The notes below the pieces were generated by a model. The model searched no databases. It saw nothing but the letters and a program-made list of their open reading frames with translations, and was not told where the DNA came from. Source: Balneolaceae bacterium (GTDB lineage Bacteria; Bacteroidota; Rhodothermia; Balneolales; Balneolaceae). From it: a DNA stretch of 64,000 nt. Shown here in pieces: positions 27,248 to 36,433 of this stretch. The DNA lies in the NCBI GenBank assembly GCA_006969905.1, contig CP030887.1, positions 682,001 through 746,000 on the forward strand, written 5' to 3'. Position 1 is the stretch's first letter. The number at the start of each line of letters is the position of its first letter. The position numbers and the translations under genes were made by a program.

Positions 27248-28915
27248 ATGACCAAGCCGATACTATTTGCTATTGATGACGACCCGCAGGTATTGCGTGC
27301 AGTAACACGAGATTTGCGCTCAAAATATCGCAGTGATTACCGTGTGCTAAGTACCAATTCTCCCAAGGAAGCACTGGATACTCTACCTGAACTCAAGAAG
27401 AAAGGCGAAACTGTAGCCCTGTTTTTGTCAGATCAACGGATGCCTGAAATGATCGGGGTGGACTTTCTAGAGGGAGCAAAAAAAATCTTCCCCGACGCAA
27501 AACGTGTACTGCTTACCGCTTACTCAGATACAGATGCTGCTATCAAAGCAATCAATGAAGTTCAACTTGATTACTACCTGTTGAAACCTTGGGATCCACC
27601 AGAAGAAAAACTATATCCTATCCTGGAGGATTTACTTGATGAATGGCAGGCTAATTTCCGTCCTGAGTTCCAGGGAATAAAACTGGTCGGCTACCAATAT
27701 TCTCCCAAATCACATTCTATCAAAGATTACCTTTCAGGCAACCTGATTCCTTATCGCTGGCTGGATATTGAGAATAGTGACAAAGCGGCTGAGCTGGTTT
27801 CGGGTTCGGATATAGAACATAAAGATCTGCCTGCAATTTTTTTTGAAGATGGTTCTCATATAACTAATCCTTCCCCCATTGAGATTGCCAAGCAACTTGG
27901 CCGAAGTTCTTCTGCTTCTGAAAATATTTATGATGTAGCCATTATTGGCGCCGGGCCCGCGGGATTAGCCGCTGCTGTGTATGGCGGCTCCGAAGGTTTA
28001 AAAACCTTGTTGATTGAAAAAAGAGCCCCGGGAGGCCAGGCCGGAACCAGTTCCCGGATTGAAAACTACCTGGGCTTCCCTAAAGGGTTAAGCGGATCAG
28101 ATTTAGCCCGAAGAGCCATTACACAGGCAACACGCTTTGGGGTTGAGTTCTTATCTCCCCAAGAAGTCGTCAATATTAAGCTCAATGACCAATATAAAAC
28201 CATTTGCATGGCTGATGGCAGCGAGATAAATGCAAAAGCCGTAGTAGTTACCACCGGGGTGAACTACCGCAAACTGGAAAATGGAGCCATCCCAGATTTC
28301 ACAGGAGCCGGGGTGTATTACGGTGCCGCCATGACCGAAGCGCATGCTTTCAAGGATAAGCAGGTGTACCTCGTTGGGGGCGGTAACTCCGCAGGCCAGG
28401 CTGCTATGTATCTTTCCACTTTTGCTGAGAAAGTCTATATCGCTATTCGGAGAGACTCACTTGCGTCCAGTATGTCGTCTTACCTGATTGACCAGATTAA
28501 CGGAACCGAAAACATTGAACTGCTTACCCATCGTGAGATAGTAGATGCGCGTGGTGATGGCCACTTACAGGGATTGACCCTTAAAAACTGCGAGGATGAT
28601 TCAACCTATGATGTAGATGCCGATGGGTTGTTCATTTTCATTGGTGCCAAACCTTATACAGAATGGATTCACGATCATGTGATCAAAAATAATCGTGGGT
28701 TTATTGAGACCGGGCGTGAACTTACTAAGTACGATGAGTACCCCAAATTGTGGAAACTGGAACGCCAGCCTTATATGCTGGAATCCTGCTCTCCCGGAAT
28801 TTTTGCAGCCGGCGATGTTCGCGCCGGGGCTATGAACCGCGTTGCCTCAGCCGTTGGTGAAGGGGCTATGAGTATTAAATATGTGCATGAATATTTAGCC
28901 GATTCGAATTTGTGA
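27248..28915 (+). CDS. response-regulator / FAD-dependent oxidoreductase fusion (TrxR-like)
   Basis: A 555-residue fusion. Residues 1-130: receiver domain with acidic pocket DDD (10-12), phospho-acceptor Asp62 (LSDQRMP), Thr90 and Lys113. Residues about 140-220: a glutaredoxin/thioredoxin-like segment (YSPKSHSIKDYLSGNLIPYRWLDIE) in which the usual Cys positions are Ser. Residues 227-555: thioredoxin-reductase-like FAD/NADPH domains (IIGAGPAGLAAAVYGG; PGGQAGTSSRIENYLGFP; VYLVGGGNSAGQAA; IFAAGDVR). The redox CxxC of TrxR is replaced by GAAM (residues 359-362), so it is not a conventional thioredoxin reductase although databases name relatives that way. Likely the output partner of the upstream kinase. 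It is 80 bases after the kinase gene. Confidence 0.9.
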   Translation: MTKPILFAIDDDPQVLRAVTRDLRSKYRSDYRVLSTNSPKEALDTLPELKKKGETVALFLSDQRMPEMIGVDFLEGAKKIFPDAKRVLLTAYSDTDAAIKAINEVQLDYYLLKPWDPPEEKLYPILEDLLDEWQANFRPEFQGIKLVGYQYSPKSHSIKDYLSGNLIPYRWLDIENSDKAAELVSGSDIEHKDLPAIFFEDGSHITNPSPIEIAKQLGRSSSASENIYDVAIIGAGPAGLAAAVYGGSEGLKTLLIEKRAPGGQAGTSSRIENYLGFPKGLSGSDLARRAITQATRFGVEFLSPQEVVNIKLNDQYKTICMADGSEINAKAVVVTTGVNYRKLENGAIPDFTGAGVYYGAAMTEAHAFKDKQVYLVGGGNSAGQAAMYLSTFAEKVYIAIRRDSLASSMSSYLIDQINGTENIELLTHREIVDARGDGHLQGLTLKNCEDDSTYDVDADGLFIFIGAKPYTEWIHDHVIKNNRGFIETGRELTKYDEYPKLWKLERQPYMLESCSPGIFAAGDVRAGAMNRVASAVGEGAMSIKYVHEYLADSNL

Positions 28916-29045
28916 GATGATCTATGACAAAATAATTCTAAAACAAATACTCAATTCCATTTATCCGGCTACATTTAGGAAACTCTTGATGAAATACTGG
29001 CTATTTCTTCACAATTCGTACCAAATAATAGAAAACCATTTCTAA

Positions 29046-30881
29046 TCAAAACCCAATCTTCTTTTTAAGGGCATCTTTGACACTATCTTCCAGCTCTTTC
29101 TTTTTCTTTTCCAGTTCCGCTTTTTTTGCCTCTACTTTTTCCAGCTGTTCATCCACTTTTGCCTGGAGAGCTTCGTACTCTTTTTGGATCTGTGCTTCCT
29201 TTTCGCGGACCAGGGTTTCCACTTCCCTTCTTTTTGCGGTAACCTGGCTTTCCACTTCTGAGCGGATCTTCCTTTTTGCATCTTCCACCTGTTTGCTGAC
29301 CGTTCCTTTCAACGCATCCAGGAAAAGATCATCAATATTTGACCGTACTTTAACATCCAGCCTGCCTTCTGTTCCATCAATCAAAGCACTGGCATTGATA
29401 TTATCCGCACCACTGATTGCTGTTCGGATGAGTGATTCAATTCGGTTCTTAGGAGCTCCTGCTGATTCGAAATCAAAAGCTATATCTTTTGCTTCATACC
29501 TCACCTCGCTAGAAATACGCTTATCAATGATGTTTAAGTCCACACTTATTTCCCCGGTTCCTTGCTTAAGATCATACTTCAAAAGCTCGGAGGGAGATAT
29601 CTTTGTATTCTTAAGCGGGAAATTACTGTATGCCACCCTCACTTTTTCAACTGGCTGCTCTCCCAGGTAATTGATCTCGCCATCTATAGATAAGTTCACC
29701 CCGTTAGCGTCTTCCCCTTTCAAGCCAATAATGATAGGCTCACCTATTTTCTTTTGATCGCTGGTCAGGTTGGTAACCTTTCCTGAAATTTCGATATCTG
29801 TTTTGGTAAACCCGGAAAGCTCAATATTCTGTATCCAAAAGGAGGGCCAGTCATACTTATCACTGAAGGTATAATTCTTACCTTCATACCGCTCAATTTT
29901 TTCCTCTTCCTCTGCCCCCACAAACCGGCTTCCATATTCGCGGGCTAATGCCAGGTATTCCAGGTAAGCACTAAAATCCCCTAACAGGTTTCCTCCGAAT
30001 AAAGCTGTACCAATATTTTGGGCATCCAGATCCGGAAGCTTTGCCACATTTACCGCTTTTTGGATATCACTTCTGATCCAGTTATCTATTTGTCCCAATC
30101 CATCTTTTGAAGAATTAAAATCTGCCTCAAAAGCCTTCTTCAGAGAATCAGCATCTTTTTGCAATTTCTTTACCTGGTCGGTCAGTTTTTTCACATTTTC
30201 CAAAGTAGAAATTACCTCTTTTGGGTTTTTCATCTTTGGAACCTCTATAGCTTCCATCGTAGTTTTTATGGTGTTAACATTTTGCTCAATCGGATTGTTA
30301 GAAAGTGTGTTCTCCCATCTGTTATACTTTTGTTGAAGATCACTTTGCAGCGCGTTCATTTTATCAACCGATTCTATATCCACCAACGCCATCAAACTAT
30401 CAACGTTAATATCATCTTTGATATCCGTGATCTGCATTTGTGCATTTTGTTTAATCTCGCTTGTAATCTGCCTGGTTACTTCAGCTATAAAACCGGGATC
30501 TTCTTCCCCGCTTTCATCTACAGGCATTTCGAAATATCCGTCTGTTTCCCGCTCGGTATCCAATCGAAATCCGGTAAGCTTAATATCCTCAATTAAAACC
30601 CTCTCCCACATCACCGGCCAAAAAAGGAGATCAAACTCGGTTTCTCCCGTTTCAAAAGTATTTGTCATGGTATTATTGGGATTGGCAACCTGAAGCCGGC
30701 TCCAACTCATTTTCAACCCGAACAAGTCGAATTCAAAATCATCAAACTCCACTTTAGCCTCATTCAATACACTTGCCTGGTATTCAATATTTTCCTGCAG
30801 CCACTTATCGGGGCTTACAAAACTGAGTGCCACTCCCAGCCCAATCAAGATTGCCAGAAAAATTAAGCCTTTTATTCTCAT
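29046..30881 (-). CDS. TIGR03545-like large periplasmic/envelope protein
   Basis: A 611-residue protein. It has one N-terminal hydrophobic segment (LIFLAILIGLGVALSFV), an AsmA-like stretch (FDDFEFDLFGLKMSWSRLQVANPN), long coiled-coil regions (about 140-260), a beta-rich central part (WIQNIELSGFTKTDIEISGKVTNL), and a Lys/Glu-rich C-terminal coiled coil (residues ~540-611). The architecture and the four-base overlap with a TIGR03546-type membrane gene point to the TIGR03545/TIGR03546 pair known from genome surveys; its function is not established. An AsmA/TamB-like envelope role is an inference from the N-terminal pattern. Confidence 0.7.
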   Translation of the reverse strand: MRIKGLIFLAILIGLGVALSFVSPDKWLQENIEYQASVLNEAKVEFDDFEFDLFGLKMSWSRLQVANPNNTMTNTFETGETEFDLLFWPVMWERVLIEDIKLTGFRLDTERETDGYFEMPVDESGEEDPGFIAEVTRQITSEIKQNAQMQITDIKDDINVDSLMALVDIESVDKMNALQSDLQQKYNRWENTLSNNPIEQNVNTIKTTMEAIEVPKMKNPKEVISTLENVKKLTDQVKKLQKDADSLKKAFEADFNSSKDGLGQIDNWIRSDIQKAVNVAKLPDLDAQNIGTALFGGNLLGDFSAYLEYLALAREYGSRFVGAEEEEKIERYEGKNYTFSDKYDWPSFWIQNIELSGFTKTDIEISGKVTNLTSDQKKIGEPIIIGLKGEDANGVNLSIDGEINYLGEQPVEKVRVAYSNFPLKNTKISPSELLKYDLKQGTGEISVDLNIIDKRISSEVRYEAKDIAFDFESAGAPKNRIESLIRTAISGADNINASALIDGTEGRLDVKVRSNIDDLFLDALKGTVSKQVEDAKRKIRSEVESQVTAKRREVETLVREKEAQIQKEYEALQAKVDEQLEKVEAKKAELEKKKKELEDSVKDALKKKIGF

Positions 30882-31408
30882 GCTTTCCCCCTTACCCTGT
30901 TAACCCCTTGATAAATGGAATACAATTTGGTTCCCTTTAAAAGCTTAACCACTTTCCATTTATTGATTCTTGCCAAAATATGCTCCCTGTATTCCTTGAC
31001 CATATAAACCGTGAGTGGATATACGGGCAGGCACAGACCAATAGCGATAAGAAGGCTGCCTATAACTACCGTATTGTAGAACCTGGAAATAGCAATCCAT
31101 TCGTTGTTATACATGGTAACCCAAAAACCCTGCAAGCTTTCATTTTCAAGCATCCAGGTTCCAAAACTATGAAAAACAGGATCGGCTAAATAGGCTACCC
31201 CACTGAATACTAAAAATCCCAAAATAGCCATCCCGATATTAACCTTAAGAATGATAATGAGAACCAGAATAATGAGATTATGAATAGAGGCTACAGGGGT
31301 TAATCCTATAATCATTCCTAAAATCAACCCTGCGGCCAGTTGACCCGGTGCGGCCTCCGAAGAAATCGCTTTTAGCAGCTTTGCAATATATTTTAGAATC
31401 AGAAACAT
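30878..31408 (-). CDS. TIGR03546-like membrane protein (DUF2062-related)
   Basis: A 176-residue inner-membrane protein with about four hydrophobic helices (GQLAAGLILGMIIGLTPVASIHNLIILVLIIIL; IGMAILGFLVFSGVAYL; NTVVIGSLLIAIGLCLPVYPLTVYMV) and a basic C-terminus. It overlaps the following TIGR03545-like gene by the sequence ATGA. This pair recurs in diverse Gram-negatives, which supports both assignments. The biochemical role is unknown; association with an AsmA-like partner suggests envelope lipid or outer-membrane biogenesis (inference). Confidence 0.7.
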   Translation of the reverse strand: MFLILKYIAKLLKAISSEAAPGQLAAGLILGMIIGLTPVASIHNLIILVLIIILKVNIGMAILGFLVFSGVAYLADPVFHSFGTWMLENESLQGFWVTMYNNEWIAISRFYNTVVIGSLLIAIGLCLPVYPLTVYMVKEYREHILARINKWKVVKLLKGTKLYSIYQGVNRVRGKA

Positions 31409-31559
31409 ATTTCTTAAATGTGATTATGTAAGGGTAATCATAAATGTTATTGAGCGAAAAGTAAACGAAGTTTTATAATCTTAACATGGCAACATTTGCT
31501 ATAATGAATAGTTCCTGTTGATTAGTATCTTAAACAAAAGATAACCAAGAGACCACAAT

Positions 31560-32912
31560 ATGAAACATGTTAAACTTCTATGCATCGTTGTCCTGACGGT
31601 ATTCTTTTATTCATGTAAAGAAACAAACAATACTTCTGATACCAATTTTCCCTGTAATGACGGAAAAGCTGCCGGACTTTATGCATGTAATGACATAGAT
31701 ATGTATGCAGTTGTAACCCCTTCAGAGCTTGGAGGAACTAATCTTAATGATATTTGGGGATGGACTGATCCGCAAACCTCAAAAGAGTACGCGCTGGTGG
31801 GTTTAACAGATGGTGTATCATTTGTTGATATTACCGACCCGAATAATCCTGTTGTAATTGGAAAACTGAACGAATCTTCAATACAGGCAAAATCTAAATT
31901 TTTCCAAGCCCCTCCCGATGAAGCCTGTGCCATTGGTATAGGGGAAACTGAATATGCCAAACAAATTCAACAAGGCTCAGTATGGAGAGATTTTAAAGTT
32001 TATAATGATCATCTGTTTATAGTAAAAGATTATAGAAGTGTTGAACGGGAACCGCATGGTATGCAGGTTTTTGACCTTACAAAACTCCGAAACTTCTCTG
32101 GTACCACCATGAACTTCATGCATGATGAAGTTTATGATGGTATTTACAACGGCCATAACATCATAATTAATGAAACTTCTGGATTTGCATATATAGCCGG
32201 AAGCTGGGATGCCGATACTTGTGCAACAGCCGGCTTACATATACTGGATATTGCCAACCCTAAACAACCAACTTTCACCGGGTGTTATGAAGACCCAACT
32301 CCACCCCGAAGGCAAACCGGTTCTGCATACATCCATGATGCTCAGTGTGTGATTTATAATGGCCCGGATACTGAACATTCAGGAAAAGAAATATGTTTTA
32401 ACGCTGCCGAGCGATCTGTTGCTATCGCCGATGTAAGTGATAAAGAAATTCCCTTAACATTAGGTTTCCAGGAATCTCCCAACATGTATTATGCACACCA
32501 GGGATGGTTGACAGACGATCAAAGCTACTTTTTAATGAATGATGAACTGGATGAGTTTAACCTGGGGCGTACTACTAAAACTTATGTTTTCGATGTGCGT
32601 GACCTGGATAACCCGGAGTTTGTTGGCTTCTATGAACATAATACCCAGTCGATTGATCACAACCTGTATATTAAAGGTGATTATGTGTATGCAACTAACT
32701 ATATATCCGGTTTAAGGATTTTAAGGCTTAATGACGTGTCTACTGCTGACTTAAGCCTTGCCGCTTACTTTGATACAGAACCCACCCAGTTTGATAAGCC
32801 AAATCAAAAGTTTGAAGGTGCCTGGAGCAATTTTCCTTTTTTCGCCAGCGAAACCATTATAGTAAGTGATATCAACCGGGGACTTTTTATATTAAAAGCT
32901 AACCTGGATTAA
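31560..32912 (+). CDS. choice-of-anchor B family lipoprotein (LVIVD-like repeats)
   Basis: A 450-residue lipoprotein with lipobox FFYSC (Cys19), then a beta-propeller-like region built of repeats of the LVIVD kind (YALVGLTDGVSFVDITDPNNPVVIGKL; TAGLHILDIANPKQPTFTGCYED; TYVFDVRDLDNPEFVGFYEHNT). Conserved HD/HN pairs (IHDAQC, YAHQG, IDHNLY) are typical of the choice-of-anchor B family. Surface- or periplasm-exposed; function unknown for the family. Upstream lies ATAACCAAGAGA, a leader motif also seen before two genes of the RHS cassette. Start ATG at 31560 gives a proper signal peptide. Confidence 0.85.
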   Translation: MKHVKLLCIVVLTVFFYSCKETNNTSDTNFPCNDGKAAGLYACNDIDMYAVVTPSELGGTNLNDIWGWTDPQTSKEYALVGLTDGVSFVDITDPNNPVVIGKLNESSIQAKSKFFQAPPDEACAIGIGETEYAKQIQQGSVWRDFKVYNDHLFIVKDYRSVEREPHGMQVFDLTKLRNFSGTTMNFMHDEVYDGIYNGHNIIINETSGFAYIAGSWDADTCATAGLHILDIANPKQPTFTGCYEDPTPPRRQTGSAYIHDAQCVIYNGPDTEHSGKEICFNAAERSVAIADVSDKEIPLTLGFQESPNMYYAHQGWLTDDQSYFLMNDELDEFNLGRTTKTYVFDVRDLDNPEFVGFYEHNTQSIDHNLYIKGDYVYATNYISGLRILRLNDVSTADLSLAAYFDTEPTQFDKPNQKFEGAWSNFPFFASETIIVSDINRGLFILKANLD

Positions 32913-33010
32913 CCGTATTTCTTTGAGTTAGGGCATTATTTGCGTACCTTTTCACGGTTTTTTACAACTTGTGTATACAAGCTGCACTTACACACTAACT
33001 AGCAATCTAT

Positions 33011-34240
33011 ATGGATTTATTTGACAAGCTTGAAGGGCGCCCAAGCCCGTTAGGACCTTTCACTTCCGAAGGTTACGGCTACTATACGTTCCCAAAATTA
33101 GAAGGGCCTCTTGGACCGGAAATGAAATTCAATGGCAAAGATATGGTCGTTTGGAGTATCAACGACTATCTGGGGATTGGAAGTAATGAAGAAATAAAAA
33201 AAGTTGATGCCGAAGCAACAGCTAAATATTCGCTTAGCGCCCCCATGGGAGCCCGCCTGATGACGGGTAACTCAACCGAACATGAGGCACTGGAACAGGA
33301 ACTGGCTGATTTTGTACATAAACCTGCTGCTCAACTTCTGAACTATGGCTACCAAGGCATAATGAGTGTTATCCATGCTTTAGTGGATCGCAATGACATA
33401 CTGATCTACGATGAACTAAGCCACGCATGCATAGTTGATGGAAAGCAATTAGCCATGGCTGAAAAGTTTGTATTTAAACACAATGACCTGGAAAGTTTCA
33501 AAAAGCAATTGTTCAGGGCCAAGTCTAAATTGAAGAATAATGGCTCCGTTCTTGTTGTCACTGAAGGTGTTTTCGGAATGACCGGTGATTTGGGGATTCT
33601 TCCGGAAATTATTGAACTTAAAAAAGAGGTTCCCTTCCGCCTTCTTGTTGATGACGCACATGGTTTTGGCACACTTGGGCATGATGGTTCCGGAACAGGA
33701 ACCCAGTTGAATTGCCAGGATGGTGTTGATATCTATTTCGGCACCTTCGCAAAAGCTGTTGCTTTAATAGGAGCATTTATTGCGTCAGAGCCCCGTGTTA
33801 TTGAGTTTTTAAAAGCCAATGCACGCAGCCAGGTATTTGCAAAATCATTGCCCATGCCAATTGTGGTTACTGCACGTGAACGATTAAAACTGATTCGTAA
33901 ACACCCTGAATGGAGAGAAAAACTTTGGGATAATACTATTAAGCTACGGGAAGGCCTTCAAAAAATAGGATACAATGTGCTCCCGTCTGAAAGCCCGGTT
34001 ACTCCTGTACTCACCCAGGGAAGTACTGCACTTTGCCAGGATATCATGCGAAAACTACGTGAAGAGCATGGTGTATTTGTTAGTGGTGTAGCCTATCCTG
34101 TAGTACCAAAAGGGGTTGTTCTGGTACGCCTTATTCCAACTGCGGCACATAATGATGAACACATTGAAAAAACCTTGACTGCATTTGAAGCTATTAAGGA
34201 TTTTGTTTTTGAAGCGGCTCAGCAATTACAGGCTGGATAA
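33011..34240 (+). CDS. alpha-oxoamine synthase (serine palmitoyltransferase / cysteate acyltransferase type)
   Basis: A 409-residue PLP enzyme of the alpha-oxoamine synthase family, which condenses an amino acid with an acyl-CoA. Seen: LLVDDAHGFGTLG (PLP-ring Asp and His), FGTFAKAVALIGAF with the Schiff-base lysine, LNYGYQGIMSVI, and IYDELSHACIVDG. The N-terminus (FTSEGYGYYTFPKLEGPLGPEMKFNGKDMVVWSINDYLG) resembles the Bacteroidota group thought to make sphingoid or sulfonolipid bases rather than KBL or BioF. Substrate choice (serine, cysteate or glycine) is not readable. Monocistronic, with a strong terminator. Confidence 0.88.
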   Translation: MDLFDKLEGRPSPLGPFTSEGYGYYTFPKLEGPLGPEMKFNGKDMVVWSINDYLGIGSNEEIKKVDAEATAKYSLSAPMGARLMTGNSTEHEALEQELADFVHKPAAQLLNYGYQGIMSVIHALVDRNDILIYDELSHACIVDGKQLAMAEKFVFKHNDLESFKKQLFRAKSKLKNNGSVLVVTEGVFGMTGDLGILPEIIELKKEVPFRLLVDDAHGFGTLGHDGSGTGTQLNCQDGVDIYFGTFAKAVALIGAFIASEPRVIEFLKANARSQVFAKSLPMPIVVTARERLKLIRKHPEWREKLWDNTIKLREGLQKIGYNVLPSESPVTPVLTQGSTALCQDIMRKLREEHGVFVSGVAYPVVPKGVVLVRLIPTAAHNDEHIEKTLTAFEAIKDFVFEAAQQLQAG

Positions 34241-34266
34241 AGCTTAAGAGTTTGCTGCATTCATTA

Positions 34267-34298
34267 GCCCCTCACATAATTATGTGCGGGGCTTTTTT
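34267..34298 (+). terminator. intrinsic terminator after the alpha-oxoamine synthase gene
   Basis: Stem GCCCC(T)CACATA / TATGTG(C)GGGGC with one mismatch, followed by TTTTTTAT, starting 27 bases after the stop. Confidence 0.9.
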
Positions 34299-34398
34299 AT
34301 AGTAAAAATTTTTTATGCCTGTATATAGGAAAGGAGCTGGAACTGGAATAACCTGCCTTGCTTTAGTATTATCTGTATCAACCTTTCAATAACAAAAT

Positions 34399-36327
34399 AT
34401 GATTTCTTTTAAAAGTATCCCAGGTTTGGTTACTTGCTCATTTTGCATGGTTATATTTTTTTCAGGCTGTACCAACCACCAAACCCCTTCCGCTTCTACT
34501 GCATTTGAGGACCCACCGGAATGGTCAAAAGATGCGATATGGTATCAAATTTTTGTGGAGCGTTTCAGAAATGGTGATACATCTAATGACCCAACCGCCA
34601 AAGACATTATTGGCTCTTATCCAGGAACCGTTCCTGATGGCTGGAGAATTACACCCTGGACAAAGGACTGGTATAGCTATGATGATTACTTCACAAACCT
34701 TCAGGGTATAACAGATTTTTTTGGAAATGAGCTAAGGTACTTTGGACAAAAGGCACAGTTACGCAGATACGGCGGTGACCTCCAGGGAGTGCTGGACAAA
34801 ATTGATTACATCGAATCTTTGGGTGTCACGGCCATTTACTTCAATCCCTTGAACGATGCCCCATCTTTACATAAATACGATGCCAGAAACTGGCACCACA
34901 TTGACCGCAATTTTGGCCCTACACCATTGGAAGACGCTGAGCTAATTGCATCAGAAGACCCCCTGGATCCTTCTACCTGGAAATTCACAGGAGCCGACAA
35001 ACTTTTTCTAAAGATTATTGAGGAATTTCACAAAAGAAACATCAAAGTGATTTTAGATTTTTCTTGGAATCATACCGGCATAGAATTTTGGGCATGGAAA
35101 GACATTCTCAAAAAAGGAAAAGATTCAAAATACTCGGATTGGTACTGGATCGATTCATTTGATAATCCTGAAACAGAAGAAAATGAATTCAGCTATCGTG
35201 GCTGGGCCGGGGTCTTTTCTTTACCGGAAATTAGAGAGACCGTTCGTCAGGATCATAGTGAATCAGTCGAAGTGTTTGAGGGAAATATTTTAAATGAGAC
35301 GGTTAAACAACACATCTTTGATGTTACAAAACGCTGGCTTGATCCTAACGGGGATGGAGACCCTTCTGATGGTGTAGATGGCTACCGACTTGATGTAGCC
35401 GCAGAAGTACCCCTCGGTTTTTGGCGTGAATACCGAAAAGTAGTTCGGAATATAAACCCAGATGCTTATTTGTTAGGTGAAATTTGGTGGGAACAATTTC
35501 CCGATAAACTTCTTGATCCTGAACCTGTAGTAAGGGGCGATGTGTTTGATGCACCCATGAACTATAGGTGGTACCGTTCAACCCGCCATTTTTTTAATCA
35601 ATCTCCTAATAAAATACCTGTAAGTGAATATGTAGACAGTCTGGAATCCTATTCGGCAAATTTGAGATCGCAAACCAATTATGCCATGATGAATCTGACT
35701 GCAAGCCATGACGTACCCAGATTTTCTACTTCCATTTATAATAAGAACAAATACAAGTTTCGGGCAAAACCAGATGATGATCCGGCTTACAAAATCGATA
35801 AACCTGATCCCAAAACCTTTGAAACTATGAAACTGATCCTGGTCCAGCAATTTACCTATATAGGGGCACCTCATATTTGGGCAGGAGATGAAATGGGAAT
35901 GTGGGGAGCCGATGACCCTTCTACCCGCAAACCGTTAATTTGGCCTGACTATGAATTTGAACCTGAAACAACACATCCAAATGGGTTAGAACGCCCAACT
36001 AATGAGGTTGAATTTGATAAGAGCTGGTTCAACTTTTATCAAGAACTTATCCGGATTCGGAAAGAAAACCCGGTTCTTTCATCCGGTAAACTTGAATACC
36101 TGGTTATCGATAATGAGACTGAAATTCTTGCATATAGTCGATTCGATGAAAAACAAGAGGTCATTGCTCTTTTCAATTCAAGTAATTTGGAAAGAACTGT
36201 TTCACTTACTACCAAGTACACTGCCAAATACTCAGAGGTTTTAAATGACTTAGACATTCGACAATCTGATCAGCAACTCATTTTAAAAGTACCAGCACGG
36301 ACTGCAGGGATCATTACAATAAAATAG
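34399..36327 (+). CDS. GH13 alpha-amylase-family lipoprotein
   Basis: A 642-residue glycoside hydrolase 13 with lipobox FFSGC (Cys24). The (beta/alpha)8 domain begins WSKDAIWYQIFVERFRNGD. Conserved regions seen: VILDFSWNHTG (region I), DGYRLDVAAEVP with the nucleophile Asp near residue 332 (region II), YLLGEIWWE with the acid/base Glu near 361 (region III), and TASHDVPRF with the third catalytic Asp near 437 (region IV). A small C-terminal beta domain follows. The long N-terminal loop and GDLQGVLDKIDYIESLGVTAIYFNP suggest a cyclomaltodextrinase/neopullulanase-like enzyme acting on maltodextrins in the periplasm or at the surface. It stands alone, without SusC/D or MalT-like neighbours. Confidence 0.92.
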   Translation: MISFKSIPGLVTCSFCMVIFFSGCTNHQTPSASTAFEDPPEWSKDAIWYQIFVERFRNGDTSNDPTAKDIIGSYPGTVPDGWRITPWTKDWYSYDDYFTNLQGITDFFGNELRYFGQKAQLRRYGGDLQGVLDKIDYIESLGVTAIYFNPLNDAPSLHKYDARNWHHIDRNFGPTPLEDAELIASEDPLDPSTWKFTGADKLFLKIIEEFHKRNIKVILDFSWNHTGIEFWAWKDILKKGKDSKYSDWYWIDSFDNPETEENEFSYRGWAGVFSLPEIRETVRQDHSESVEVFEGNILNETVKQHIFDVTKRWLDPNGDGDPSDGVDGYRLDVAAEVPLGFWREYRKVVRNINPDAYLLGEIWWEQFPDKLLDPEPVVRGDVFDAPMNYRWYRSTRHFFNQSPNKIPVSEYVDSLESYSANLRSQTNYAMMNLTASHDVPRFSTSIYNKNKYKFRAKPDDDPAYKIDKPDPKTFETMKLILVQQFTYIGAPHIWAGDEMGMWGADDPSTRKPLIWPDYEFEPETTHPNGLERPTNEVEFDKSWFNFYQELIRIRKENPVLSSGKLEYLVIDNETEILAYSRFDEKQEVIALFNSSNLERTVSLTTKYTAKYSEVLNDLDIRQSDQQLILKVPARTAGIITIK

Positions 36328-36352
36328 TTACAATTTTGTAATTGATTTTTAA

Positions 36353-36384
36353 AGGTTTTTATTGTTAATAATAAAAACCTGTTT
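36353..36384 (+). terminator. hairpin after the GH13 gene, possible weak terminator
   Basis: An 11-bp perfect AT-rich stem AGGTTTTTATT / AATAAAAACCT with a 6-base loop, followed by GTTTAT. It lies 26 bases after the stop; the short U-run makes termination uncertain. Confidence 0.5.
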
Positions 36385-36433
36385 ATGTACTCTAAATGGG
36401 TTAATGCGAAACAACAGATAAAAGGAGAGTATT

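Noticed and set aside
30159-30596. Long plus-strand frame inside the TIGR03545-like gene
   Set aside because: Shadow of the real gene on the opposite strand; no independent start signal.
32968-32981. Small palindrome CTTGT-GTAT-ACAAG upstream of the alpha-oxoamine synthase
   Set aside because: Arms of only five bases are expected often by chance; no promoter elements could be tied to it.
34315-34392. 25-codon frame beginning MPVYRKGAG before the GH13 gene
   Set aside because: Starts inside the U-run of the upstream terminator and has no ribosome binding site; most likely chance.
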